Positions 25,179-33,375 of a stretch of DNA of 56,450 nt are shown one piece after another. Source of the stretch: Candidatus Avelusimicrobium caledoniensis (lineage in GTDB: Bacteria > Elusimicrobiota > Elusimicrobia > Elusimicrobiales > Elusimicrobiaceae); NCBI GenBank assembly GCA_900315795.1, contig ONAM01000006.1:1-56450 (forward strand), read 5' to 3'. Every line of letters begins with the position of its first letter. The stretch's first letter is position 1. The translations under genes and the position numbers were made by a program. Under the pieces are notes generated by a model that saw nothing but the letters and a program-made list of their open reading frames with translations, was not told where the DNA came from and did no database searches.

Positions 25179-26918
25179 TTATTTATCTTGGCCGGTGCGG
25201 TCTTTGCGGTCAAAGTAGTGCGTATGCAAGAGTTCATGCGCCTTATGTCCGCCGATTTTATCAAAAATCGTGCCATACAACGCCATGACGTCTTTGTTGT
25301 CTTGCGACTTATACGCGAGCACTTTATCCTCTTGGTATAACCCTTCCGCACGGTTTTTGCGGGCTTGCCAACCTTCAAATTGGGGCTGGCCGGCTCCTGC
25401 CACACAACCGCCTTGGCAGGACATAACTTCAATAAAGTCGTACTTATTTTTACCGGCTTTAATGTCGTCTAACAGTTTGCGTGCATTTCTAAGGCCGCTC
25501 ACTACCGCTACGCGCACGGTTTTGCCCGCCACAGTCAGTTCGGCCTCTTTGACGGTGCTGTTAGCACGCAAGGCACTTAAATCTAACTTGCCCGCGCCTT
25601 TGGGGTCTAATTCGGCGGCCGCAAAGCGCAAAGCCGCTTCCATTACACCACCCGACGCACCGAAGATGACGCCCGCGCCGGTTTTGGTACCGAACGGACG
25701 ATCAAATTCTTCGTCTTTGAGGTTGACAAAATCAATGCCCGCTTCTTTAATCATACGTGCTAAACCGACGGTCGTTACCACATGGTCCGTATCCGGGTTG
25801 CCGTTCACATAAAATTCTTCGCGTTTGACTTCGCCTTTTTTAGCCGAGCACGGCATAATCGCTACGACAACTAAGTCCTCGCGTTTGCCGCCTTTTTCCA
25901 CAAAATCGGCCTTGATGACCGGGCCCATCATCTGCATCGGCGAGCGCGCCGTAGAGAGATTGGGGATAAATTCCGGCGTAAATTTTTCTATGTAATTTAC
26001 CCACGCCGGGCAGCAACTGGTCAGTTGCGGCATATTTTTACCTTCGGTTAGACGGTGTAAAAATTCGGTCGCTTCTTCCACGATGGTAAGGTCAGCCGCA
26101 AAGGCCGTATCGTACACGTAGTCAAAACCGAGCATACGCAACGCCGCGGCGATCTTGCCGTCAATGTTTTTGCCTTGCGGCAAACCGAAGATTTCGCCAA
26201 GGCCCACACGCACCGCCGGAGCGATGTGTACGGCTACTTTTTTGGTGGGGTGGTTGATGGCTTTAAATACTTCTTCAATTTCGCTGTTGTTGGGCGTTAA
26301 TGCACCCGTCGGGCAGACGCGCGCACATTGGCCGCAGGACACACATTCGTGGCTTTCGCCCAAACCGTGGTTAAAGGCCGGAGCAATTTGAGCCCGGTAT
26401 CCGCGGAACGCAAAATCAATCGCGCCGATACCTTGTATTTCGTTGCAGATGCGCACGCAGTTACCGCACAAGATACATTTACTGGTATCGCGCACGAGCG
26501 CGGCAGAAGACGTATCGCGGTTAACCGGTTTTTGTTTGGCTTTAAAGCGGATTTCCGTAATGCCCATTTCTTGCGCTAAACTTTGGAGTTTGCAGCGGCC
26601 CGATTTGGAGCAAACCGTGCAGTTGTGGTTGCCGGAGGCAAGCAAAAGTTCCAAGTTAATGCGGCGCAGGCGGCGGATTTCGTCGGTATTGATAGACACT
26701 TTCATCCCCGCACGCGGAGCCACACAGCAAGACGCCACTACCCCCATACCTTCTACTTCCACCAAGCACAAGCGGCACGCGCCGTAAATTTCCAATTCCG
26801 GTTGGTAGCAGAACGTGGTGATTTTGAAACCCGCTTTGCGGATGAGTTCCAACAAATTCCGTTCGCCTTCAATGGCTACTTTTTTCCCTTCAATAGTAAC
26901 AAAGTTTTCTTTTTCCAT
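25179..26918 (-). CDS. [FeFe] hydrogenase catalytic subunit (HndD/HydA type)
   Basis: 579 aa. Reduces protons to H2 (or the reverse). N-terminal 2Fe-2S domain (CYQPELEIYGACRLC), the HNCTVCSKSGRC segment with a His ligand, two 4Fe-4S clusters (CILCGNCVRIC; CVSCGQCARVCPTG), then the H-cluster domain: L1 TSCCPAWVNYIEKF, L2 MPCSAKKGE, L3 EVMSCQGGCVAGAGQP. All H-cluster cysteines are present. With the next two genes it forms a soluble trimeric NAD(P)-linked hydrogenase; in several anaerobes such complexes are electron-bifurcating with ferredoxin, which sequence alone cannot prove. Maturases HydEFG are not in the window. Confidence 0.95.
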   Translation of the reverse strand: MEKENFVTIEGKKVAIEGERNLLELIRKAGFKITTFCYQPELEIYGACRLCLVEVEGMGVVASCCVAPRAGMKVSINTDEIRRLRRINLELLLASGNHNCTVCSKSGRCKLQSLAQEMGITEIRFKAKQKPVNRDTSSAALVRDTSKCILCGNCVRICNEIQGIGAIDFAFRGYRAQIAPAFNHGLGESHECVSCGQCARVCPTGALTPNNSEIEEVFKAINHPTKKVAVHIAPAVRVGLGEIFGLPQGKNIDGKIAAALRMLGFDYVYDTAFAADLTIVEEATEFLHRLTEGKNMPQLTSCCPAWVNYIEKFTPEFIPNLSTARSPMQMMGPVIKADFVEKGGKREDLVVVAIMPCSAKKGEVKREEFYVNGNPDTDHVVTTVGLARMIKEAGIDFVNLKDEEFDRPFGTKTGAGVIFGASGGVMEAALRFAAAELDPKGAGKLDLSALRANSTVKEAELTVAGKTVRVAVVSGLRNARKLLDDIKAGKNKYDFIEVMSCQGGCVAGAGQPQFEGWQARKNRAEGLYQEDKVLAYKSQDNKDVMALYGTIFDKIGGHKAHELLHTHYFDRKDRTGQDK

Positions 26919-26929
26919 AATTTTATCCC

Positions 26930-28813
26930 TTACGCGCCGACTTTTACCGCGCCGAATTTACAAGTAGATTTGCAGCTACCGCATTTGATACATTTTTTGG
27001 GATCAATCACGTGCGGTTTACCGACTGCACCCGAAATAGCTTGCACCGGGCAAGCGCGTTTGCACATCCCGCAGCCCTTGCATTTGGCCGGGTCAATGGC
27101 ATAACTGGCAAGCGCTTTGCATACGCCGGCCGGGCAACGTTTTTCTACCACGTGGGCGAGGTATTCGTCCTTAAAGTATTTTAAGGTAGAAAGCACCGGG
27201 TTGGGCGCTGTTTTACCAAGCGCACAGAGCGAAGATTTTTGTACGGCTTTGGCTAAATCTTCCAGCGTTTCCAACGTTTTAAGCGTGCCGCGCCCTTCGC
27301 AAATATCGGTCAGCAACGATAACATTTGGTCTGTACCTTCGCGGCAGGGAACGCACTTACCGCATGATTCGCGTTTGGTAAATTCCAAGAAGAAACGCGC
27401 CACGTTCACCATACAGGTATGTTCGTTCATCACCACCAAACCGCCTGAGCCGATCATAGCTCCGGCTGATTTTAACGAGTCAAAATCAAGCGGCACATCG
27501 TAATGTTCTTTGGTTAAACATCCGCCCGAAGGCCCCCCGATTTGGGCCGCTTTAAAGGCGTTAGGATTGACCGTACCGTCGCTATTGGTTGTACCGCCGG
27601 CAACGTCGTTAATCACTTGGCGCAAGGTCGTACCCATCGGCACTTCCACAAGCCCCGTATTGGCGATATGGCCCGTGACGGCAAACGTCTTGGTGCCCGG
27701 GCTGGTGGGTGTACCGATTTTGGCAAAGTTTTCAGCGCCCATTTCAAATACTTTGGCAACGGTTGCCAATGTTTCTACGTTATTGATAACGGTGGGTTTT
27801 CCGAACAAGCCGCTGTGAGCCGGGAACGGCGGTTTGACTTTGGGCATACCGCGTTTGCCTTCCACAGAGGCGATTAAAGCGGTTTCTTCACCGCATACAA
27901 ACGCGCCGGCGCCTTCCATCACGTTAATTTTGAAGTTTTTGCCGGAGCCGAAAATGTTTTCGCCCAAAATACCGAGCGCTTCGGCTTCTTCAATGGCTTT
28001 GCGGATGCGTTTAATAGCGAGCGGATATTCCATACGAACGTAGATATAACCTTCGTCGGCACCGATCGCCCGTGCGGCAATCATCATACCTTCCAACACG
28101 GCGTTGGGGTTGCCTTCCATAACGGAGCGGTCCATAAAAGCCCCCGGATCGCCCTCGTCGGCGTTGCAGATGACGTACTTTTTACCTTCCGGTTCAATGC
28201 GGGCAAATTCCCATTTTTTACCGGTGGGGAAACCGCCGCCGCCACGTCCGCGAAGACCTGATTTAATCATTTCTTGGCAGACTTGTTCCGGCGTCATTTC
28301 CAAATAAATGCGTTTGGCCTGTGCATAGCCGCCGTGCGCGATATATTCGTTAATATCTTCCGGGTTAATGCGTCCGCAATCGGCGAGCAAAATACGCTGT
28401 TGTTTAGCATAAAACGGAATATCGGCTACGGTTTTAGATTTTTGGTTGTTGGCCGGGTTGTGGTATAACAAGCGGTCAATGACTTCGCCTTTGAGTAACG
28501 TTTTTTCAATGATTTCCGGCACATCGGCTACTTTTACTTTGGTATAAAAAATGTCGCCCACGCTCACCAGCGGTCCTTGCGCGCAGAAACCGCGGCAACC
28601 GCTTAAGCTTAAATAATTTTCGCGGCACCCTTTGGTAACTTCCACACTGCAAGCCACGCCGCGTTTTTCCATTTCGGCTTGGAACGCTTTATATACGTCT
28701 AACGAGCCGCCCGCAATACAGCCGGTACCGCCGCAGATAACGATACGGTGTTTGATGGCTTTATAAGCGTCGTTAAACTCTTTAGCAATTTTTTCAATAT
28801 CTTTCGTTGCCAT
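26930..28813 (-). CDS. NuoF-like subunit of NAD(P)-dependent hydrogenase (HndC/HydB type)
   Basis: 627 aa. N-terminal thioredoxin-like 2Fe-2S domain (CGGTGCIAGG...CRGFCAQGP), NuoF core with GRGGGGFPTGKKWEF (FMN/NADH site) and NADEGDPGAFMDRS, the SLBB region, the 4Fe-4S motif CGKCVPCREG, and two extra C-terminal ferredoxin motifs (CKGCGMCKRACP; CIKCGSCKSTC). Accepts or donates electrons at NAD(H). Lies 11 bp upstream of the catalytic subunit gene and 2 bp behind the NuoE-like gene. Confidence 0.95.
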   Translation of the reverse strand: MATKDIEKIAKEFNDAYKAIKHRIVICGGTGCIAGGSLDVYKAFQAEMEKRGVACSVEVTKGCRENYLSLSGCRGFCAQGPLVSVGDIFYTKVKVADVPEIIEKTLLKGEVIDRLLYHNPANNQKSKTVADIPFYAKQQRILLADCGRINPEDINEYIAHGGYAQAKRIYLEMTPEQVCQEMIKSGLRGRGGGGFPTGKKWEFARIEPEGKKYVICNADEGDPGAFMDRSVMEGNPNAVLEGMMIAARAIGADEGYIYVRMEYPLAIKRIRKAIEEAEALGILGENIFGSGKNFKINVMEGAGAFVCGEETALIASVEGKRGMPKVKPPFPAHSGLFGKPTVINNVETLATVAKVFEMGAENFAKIGTPTSPGTKTFAVTGHIANTGLVEVPMGTTLRQVINDVAGGTTNSDGTVNPNAFKAAQIGGPSGGCLTKEHYDVPLDFDSLKSAGAMIGSGGLVVMNEHTCMVNVARFFLEFTKRESCGKCVPCREGTDQMLSLLTDICEGRGTLKTLETLEDLAKAVQKSSLCALGKTAPNPVLSTLKYFKDEYLAHVVEKRCPAGVCKALASYAIDPAKCKGCGMCKRACPVQAISGAVGKPHVIDPKKCIKCGSCKSTCKFGAVKVGA

Positions 28814-28815
28814 AG

Positions 28816-29292
28816 TTATTTGGCCTCCGCTTTGATAACTTCGTCAATGAGTTCTTCGGCTTTGGCCGGAGTCACTTGGCCGTGGACGACTTCGTCCACT
28901 ACCATTACAGGAGCCAACCCGCACGCCCCCAAACAAGAAACACACTCTAAGGTAAAAAGTAAATCTTCGGTGGTTTCTTGCCCGTCTTTAAGTTTGAGTT
29001 TCTTTTTAACGGCGTCAATAATACCGGCCGAGCCCTTTACGTGGCAAGCCGTACCATTGCAAACGCGGATGATGTGTTTGCCCTTGGGCGTAATAGCAAA
29101 GTGGGCAAAAAACGTCGCCACGCCGAACACTTTAGCGGGCGAAATTTTGAGTTCGTTAGCAATGTAACGCATCACATCTTCCGGCAGGAAGTGGTAGGCA
29201 TCTTGCACTTTTTGCAAGATGGGGATTAACTTGGCGCTATCGTAATTATTTTCTTTTAAGATCTGCGCCGCGGGTGCGAATCTGTCTGACAT
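28816..29292 (-). CDS. NuoE-like 2Fe-2S subunit of NAD(P)-dependent hydrogenase (HndA/HydC type)
   Basis: 158 aa. Thioredoxin-like [2Fe-2S] subunit with ligands in CNGTACH and CLGACG (ECVSCLGACGLAPVMVV) and the N-terminal helical 'LIPILQKVQDAYHFLPEDVM' of NuoE. First gene of the operon. AGGAG stands 6-7 nt before the ATG. The untranslated region is about 63 nt from a TGC-TATAAT extended -10 box, so unlike many genes here it is not leaderless. Confidence 0.94.
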   Translation of the reverse strand: MSDRFAPAAQILKENNYDSAKLIPILQKVQDAYHFLPEDVMRYIANELKISPAKVFGVATFFAHFAITPKGKHIIRVCNGTACHVKGSAGIIDAVKKKLKLKDGQETTEDLLFTLECVSCLGACGLAPVMVVDEVVHGQVTPAKAEELIDEVIKAEAK

Positions 29293-29361
29293 AAGTTCTC
29301 CTATAAAAATTTACTACAAAACAAATTGTTGGTGTATTAAGACGGGAAACCGCCTCTATGT

Positions 29362-29370
29362 ATTATAGCA
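29362..29370 (-). promoter_or_regulatory. Extended -10 promoter of the hydrogenase operon
   Basis: TGC-TATAAT on the minus strand (TATAAT at 29362-29367), overlapping the stop of the transporter gene. The -35 region is poor, as often with extended -10 promoters. Confidence 0.5.
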
Positions 29371-30427
29371 AAATACAAAGTGCTATAAAATAGCTGACCA
29401 TCAGCACCAGCCCGGTCGGCACGGCCACGACGGCCCACTCGCGGCTTTTGATGCCTAATTTTTCAGCCGCCACGATGTTAGGCAAATTTCCTTGCACAAG
29501 CATACTGCCAAACGCGGCTAGCCCGATGACCATATACGTTAAATCGGTAGAAGAAATCGTCGGTACGATTTCAATGGCCGCCAAGGTAGCGTTGTCAATA
29601 ATAACGGAAACGGCATTGGCAAAAAATAAGAACTTTCCCCCCAAATGAGTCATCGTGCTTTGGGCCAATGGTCTAAGCCCCGTGCTGATTAAATGGAGTG
29701 CGGCCACAAACATATAAATATGCCACGTACGCCGCAAGACCACGTTGTACGTTTCTTTATCTTCGCGGATGTGCATTTGCATACCCGCTCCGGCGTGACG
29801 GGCCGTATATCCGGCCGCTATGGCTAACGCCACGAGCGCGGGCAAGATCCAACCCGCAAAATGACGCATCAAAAAGAAAAAATCAGCATGATACGGCGGG
29901 CCGGAAAGTGCATTGTTAATTACCAGCCCCATCGGCTCAGCCAGCGGCGTCAGCACCGCGCCCAACGCAATAGCATAACAGGCAAAGACCGTGATAGATA
30001 CCGTTTGTTTATGTTCCACATGGACTACCTGTAACACTTCCGCCAGCACGAGCGCGGCTACCGTTACACTTACGAGCGATGACGCTACCCCCAACGCAAA
30101 AATAAGCAGCGCAAAACTGTAACGAGGTTCTAACCGTTTAAAAAAGATAAATAAAATACGGAAAATATAGCGCGAGTAATTGTTAAAAATCACACTAACG
30201 ACCAACACAATAAACGCCACATTGACGGGATATTGCAAGGTTTTGTAGATAAAATCAACACTCCATCCGCCGCTGACTGTTACCGCTGCCGCGCCTACAC
30301 CGAGCAAAAAAAGATCCAAGTGGCTTTCTACCCAGCGCGATGTAAGCGGCCAGGCAAGTAAATTAATAACAATCAGCCCCAACAAAAGATTCATCCAAAG
30401 CGGAGGGTGCGTAACTAATGTTTCCAT
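29363..30427 (-). CDS. DUF1646-like membrane transporter
   Basis: 354 aa, about ten membrane helices. The C-terminal block VQGNLPNIVAAEKLGIKSRE and the middle 'AIALGAVLTPLAEPMGLVIN' resemble the DUF1646 family, putative cation transporters of the ion-transporter (ArsB/NhaD-like) group. The ion is unknown. The ATG at 30427 has TAAAAT (30436-30441) 8 nt upstream and no Shine-Dalgarno. It ends just where the hydrogenase promoter begins. Confidence in membrane transport is high, in the family moderate. Confidence 0.78.
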   Translation of the reverse strand: METLVTHPPLWMNLLLGLIVINLLAWPLTSRWVESHLDLFLLGVGAAAVTVSGGWSVDFIYKTLQYPVNVAFIVLVVSVIFNNYSRYIFRILFIFFKRLEPRYSFALLIFALGVASSLVSVTVAALVLAEVLQVVHVEHKQTVSITVFACYAIALGAVLTPLAEPMGLVINNALSGPPYHADFFFLMRHFAGWILPALVALAIAAGYTARHAGAGMQMHIREDKETYNVVLRRTWHIYMFVAALHLISTGLRPLAQSTMTHLGGKFLFFANAVSVIIDNATLAAIEIVPTISSTDLTYMVIGLAAFGSMLVQGNLPNIVAAEKLGIKSREWAVVAVPTGLVLMVSYFIALCILL

Positions 30428-30534
30428 ATAGGTATATTTTACTAAAAAAGGCGGACCTTCGCAGACAGGCCCGAAAATTTAGTACAATAAATGGGCACAA
30501 AATCTGTTGCAAATTATTAAGGAGAAAATTAAGT

Positions 30535-31122
30535 ATGAAAAAAATTATTGCTTTATGCTTGGCTTTCGGTTTAGCCGCCGTATATGCCCAAGCTGCCGAT
30601 GATTGCGGTTGCGTCGCTACCGACGTAACCTGCGTAAATAACTGCACGTTATCTAAAGTGAGCAACTTGCGCAAAAACTTGGAAACCAAAAAAGCTGCGG
30701 CCAAAAAACAAGCCAAAGCCGCTAAGGCCCAAAAAGCGCAAAAAGACAATGCCGCCGCCGAACAGGCCAAGGCCAAAAAAGAAGAATTAAAAGCCAACGC
30801 GAAGGCCAAAGCCGAACAAACTAAAGCCAACGTCAAGGCACAAAAAGAACAAGCCAAAAAAGACGCCGCTGCCAAAAAAGCCGAATTAAAAGCGCAAAAA
30901 GAACAAGCTAAAAAAGAAGCGAAAGCTAAAAAAGCTGAATTAAAAGCGCAAAAAGAACAAGCCAAAAAAGACGCTGCTGCTAAAAAAGCGGAAGTAAAAA
31001 AAGATGTAAAGAACGCCAAGGCCGATGTAAAAGCCAAAAAAGCCGACGTTAAACAATCCGCTAAAGACGCCAAAAAAGCCGTCAAAGAAGAACAAAAAGC
31101 GTGGAAAAACTTGGCCAAATAA
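30535..31122 (+). CDS. Exported Lys/Ala-rich repeat protein
   Basis: About 195 aa from the ATG at 30535 (AAGGAG upstream). Signal peptide MKKIIALCLAFGLAAVYAQA, then a short Cys-rich segment (DDCGCVATDVTCVNNC), then about 150 residues of Lys/Ala/Glu/Gln repeats, including two tandem copies of AELKAQKEQAKK with AKK joints. Strongly basic, predicted long helix, comparable to histone-H1-like or TolA-like helical linkers. Function unknown; it could bind nucleic acid or a polyanionic surface after export, or act as a periplasmic spacer. The repeat units are also direct repeats at the DNA level, so length variation between strains is likely. Confidence 0.85.
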   Translation: MKKIIALCLAFGLAAVYAQAADDCGCVATDVTCVNNCTLSKVSNLRKNLETKKAAAKKQAKAAKAQKAQKDNAAAEQAKAKKEELKANAKAKAEQTKANVKAQKEQAKKDAAAKKAELKAQKEQAKKEAKAKKAELKAQKEQAKKDAAAKKAEVKKDVKNAKADVKAKKADVKQSAKDAKKAVKEEQKAWKNLAK

Positions 31123-31146
31123 GTTAATTTAAAATTAGCTTAAAAA

Positions 31147-31175
31147 AACGCCCCCGGCAAAAAACCGGGGGCGTT
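31147..31175. terminator. Bidirectional terminator
   Basis: AACGCCCCCGG pairs with CCGGGGGCGTT around CAAAAAA. The minus-strand side is followed by TTTTTT, ending pilin cassette 7; the plus-strand side has GTTTGTT. Confidence 0.85.
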
Positions 31176-31199
31176 TGTTAAAGGTGTGTATATCAAAGT

Positions 31200-31718
31200 C
31201 TATTTTGCGTAAATCCACTCGATGTTTCCCTCGGCACGAGTCCCTTTGGCTGCCCCCGTTTCCTGTTTGCAGACTTGGTTGCGCCAATCAGCATCAAATG
31301 TAGTAAGTACATAACAAGCACGTCTCCCGGGTTTTTCAGATTCCGGGATATGTGCAGGCCGCCGCCCATAACCAAAACCGATTTTTTCATTGTAGCAAAC
31401 CGTGCGGGCCACGTCACCGGAATATCCCGTATAACAAAACCCCCAAGGGAAGTCATATCTGTTTAGCGAACTAGTATTTTGTTGTCCGCCGGCGGGTAAA
31501 TCTATATCCAATTCCTCAAAACGTTTACTGTATTTCCCATTTGCCAAATAATAAACTTCCTGCGCTTGCGTAATTTTATCTACAATACTTTTAAGCTCCA
31601 CGTACCGCGCCTTAGCCACGGATAAACGATACTGCGGCAATGCCACCGCCGCCAAAATGCCGATAATTAAAACTACCACTAATAATTCAATGAGCGTAAA
31701 TGCTTGCTTGTTTTTCAT
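31200..31718 (-). CDS. Type IV prepilin-like protein, cassette 7
   Basis: 172 aa. Leader MKNKQA with Ala before the cleavage point, then the standard helix; after PQYRLSVAKARYVELKSIV it diverges from most copies. YYLANGKYSKRFEELDIDLPAGG and 'YDFPWGFCYTG' relate it to cassette 8 (YPWGFCALS). Cys pair RACYVL...QVCKQETG near the end. AAGGAGG just before the ATG. Minus strand, with the T-tract form of the promoter, and a shared terminator with the Lys/Ala-rich gene. Confidence 0.92.
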   Translation of the reverse strand: MKNKQAFTLIELLVVVLIIGILAAVALPQYRLSVAKARYVELKSIVDKITQAQEVYYLANGKYSKRFEELDIDLPAGGQQNTSSLNRYDFPWGFCYTGYSGDVARTVCYNEKIGFGYGRRPAHIPESEKPGRRACYVLTTFDADWRNQVCKQETGAAKGTRAEGNIEWIYAK

Positions 31719-31744
31719 ACATCCTCCTTTGTTTCATTTAATAA

Positions 31745-31772
31745 AATGTAGCAAAAAAAAAAACGATGTCAA
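31745..31772 (-). promoter_or_regulatory. Pilin promoter, T-tract type (cassette 7)
   Basis: On the minus strand TTGACA (31767-31772), 16-nt spacer TCG-T11-GC, TACATT (31745-31750). The hairpin GGCCC-GGCAA-GGGCC (31773-31787) touches the -35. Confidence 0.75.
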
Positions 31773-32123
31773 GGCCCTTGCCGGGCCCAGGCAAACAAAA
31801 AGCTATCTTTCACTTACTTGTAGCCACACTGTTTGTGCATTGTCGCGTTGTTATGTGCCGATGAGAAAACAACGCCGTTTGTCTTCCCCCCTTGCGGGGG
31901 AAGTGGTTTGGCGGACAGAGTCCGAACAAACCGATGAGGGGTTATCAATAAAGTTATTTTCCTTATTCTGTTATTCTTCTCTTTTTATTACCCCTCACCC
32001 GGCCTACGGCCACCCTCTCCCGCAAGGGGCGAGGGAATAAAGAGAGTATATGCCCGCCACGGCGAGTGGCCCCGCAAGGGGTGAGGGAAAAAGAGAATGG
32101 CAACACAAAATTCCGGCCGACAA
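31773..32123. repeat. Non-coding gap with intergenic repeats
   Basis: Contains a CTTCCCCCC-TTGC-GGGGGAAG palindrome (about 31884-31905) and the second copy of the CCCCTCACCCG...GAGGGAATAAA repeat (about 31990-32041), followed by a further GGCCCCGCAAGGGGTGAGGG variant. No credible gene: open frames here are just translations of the repeats. Confidence 0.7.
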
Positions 32124-32160
32124 CGAAAAAGCGGGGCAATTCAAAAAGAATTGCCCCGCC
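32124..32160 (-). terminator. Terminator of the MntP-type gene pair
   Basis: GCGGGGCAATTC (32131-32142) pairs with GAATTGCCCCGC (32148-32159) around AAAAA; the minus strand continues TTTTTCG. Confidence 0.88.
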
Positions 32161-32180
32161 TATCAACAAAAGGTTTCAAC

Positions 32181-32735
32181 CTATATAATAATCAACCGCA
32201 CGGCCATTACAATTAAAATGAGTCCCGCCAATAATTCTACTTTTTTACTGGCGATCGTTTTGGAGTTCGGGCCTCCCAAGTGAAACCCGATCAACGTCAT
32301 TACAAACGTAATGATAGCTAAAAATATCCATTGCGGAAAGCACGCCGTATCCATCGTTTCGGCGGCATAACCCACCAAAAACGCGTTCATCGCCAACAAA
32401 GCAGACACTTTTAAAAGTTTACCCGTGGCCCCGGTATCTACCGTATAGAAACTGGGTGATTTTTCAATAGATTCCAACATAAATTTAATACCCAGCAGTA
32501 ACAAAAACGCAAACGCTACCCAGTTATGTGCCAAGTATACCCAGTTGCGGAAGAACAACATGCTGACCAAATAACCCAACACAAAAAACAGCATATTAAA
32601 TCCGGCAAAGAAAAGGGCAACTTTGATAGAGAACACACCTTTATCTTGCGTAATATTCATCCCCGTCATATTGGCACTAACCATATTATCTACACAAATA
32701 CAGATAAAAATAATAATTACTGAGATAATACCCAT
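32181..32735 (-). CDS. MntP-like membrane protein, diverged paralogue
   Basis: 184 aa, six hydrophobic helices with the duplicated MntP arrangement. The first acidic motif is kept (ICVDNMVSANMTG), but in the second half the equivalent of SIDA is LAMNAFLVGYA, so the conserved Asp is Asn. It may transport something else or be a partner of the neighbour. A GAGG site precedes the ATG at 32735. It lies 31 bp downstream of the more typical mntP gene and is probably co-transcribed. Confidence 0.78.
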   Translation of the reverse strand: MGIISVIIIFICICVDNMVSANMTGMNITQDKGVFSIKVALFFAGFNMLFFVLGYLVSMLFFRNWVYLAHNWVAFAFLLLLGIKFMLESIEKSPSFYTVDTGATGKLLKVSALLAMNAFLVGYAAETMDTACFPQWIFLAIITFVMTLIGFHLGGPNSKTIASKKVELLAGLILIVMAVRLIII

Positions 32736-32766
32736 ACGCTAACCTCGCTAATAAGATACCGGAATT

Positions 32767-33333
32767 CTACCAAATCTTCAGTCCTTCAAGCAACAATTTT
32801 ACACCTAGTAAAATAAGAACCGCTCCCCCCACCATTTCCATACGTTGCCCGAATTTTTGCCCCAGCCACGCCCCGAAATAAAACCCAACCCAGCTGGTAA
32901 CAAACACACACACTACCATAGTGACGGACATCAGCACCCACGGCAGTTGCGTGGGGGCAAGCCCCATCCCCACCAACCACGCATCTATACTGGTCGCCAC
33001 CGCCAACAAAACAAGTGATTTAGCATCCCACGAACGGACCGTTTCTTCCGGCTTAGCTCCCGGGCGGCCCTCCCACATCATGTGCGCTCCTATCCAAACC
33101 AAAATACCAAAAGACACCCACACCGCATACGTATGAAGCAATTTCCCTACTCCTACCCCCAGCAACCACCCCGTACTAAGCATCACAAAATGTGCCAAAG
33201 AAAAAGCACTGCTGGCCTTAAGTTCATCTTGCCACGGCACGTGTCCGTGCGCCGCGCATCCGGCGGCTACGGTAACGGCTAAGTTATCCATACATAAACT
33301 AAGTGCAATAAGTAATACAGACACGAAAATCAT
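32767..33333 (-). CDS. mntP: Manganese efflux pump MntP family
   Basis: 188 aa, six membrane helices. MntP exports Mn(II). The two conserved acidic motifs are present: ALSLCMDNLAVTVAAG in helix 1 and AVATSIDAWLVGMGLA in helix 4. TATCAT lies 6 nt before the ATG at 33333 and there is no clear ribosome binding site, so the mRNA could be leaderless; no manganese (yybP-ykoY) riboswitch fits in the short upstream region. Divergent from the serine dehydratase gene. Confidence 0.88.
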   Translation of the reverse strand: MIFVSVLLIALSLCMDNLAVTVAAGCAAHGHVPWQDELKASSAFSLAHFVMLSTGWLLGVGVGKLLHTYAVWVSFGILVWIGAHMMWEGRPGAKPEETVRSWDAKSLVLLAVATSIDAWLVGMGLAPTQLPWVLMSVTMVVCVFVTSWVGFYFGAWLGQKFGQRMEMVGGAVLILLGVKLLLEGLKIW

Positions 33334-33375
33334 ATAATTATGATATCATTTTAAAAAGCTGTTTAGGAGTAGCGC

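Noticed and set aside
25016..25288. Short frame in the gap after pilin cassette 6
   Set aside because: Composed of hairpin-unit sequence and running into the antisense of the hydrogenase gene; no start signal.
33334..33375. Manganese riboswitch or other structured leader between mntP and sdaA
   Set aside because: The interval is only 42 bp and shows no suitable helices.
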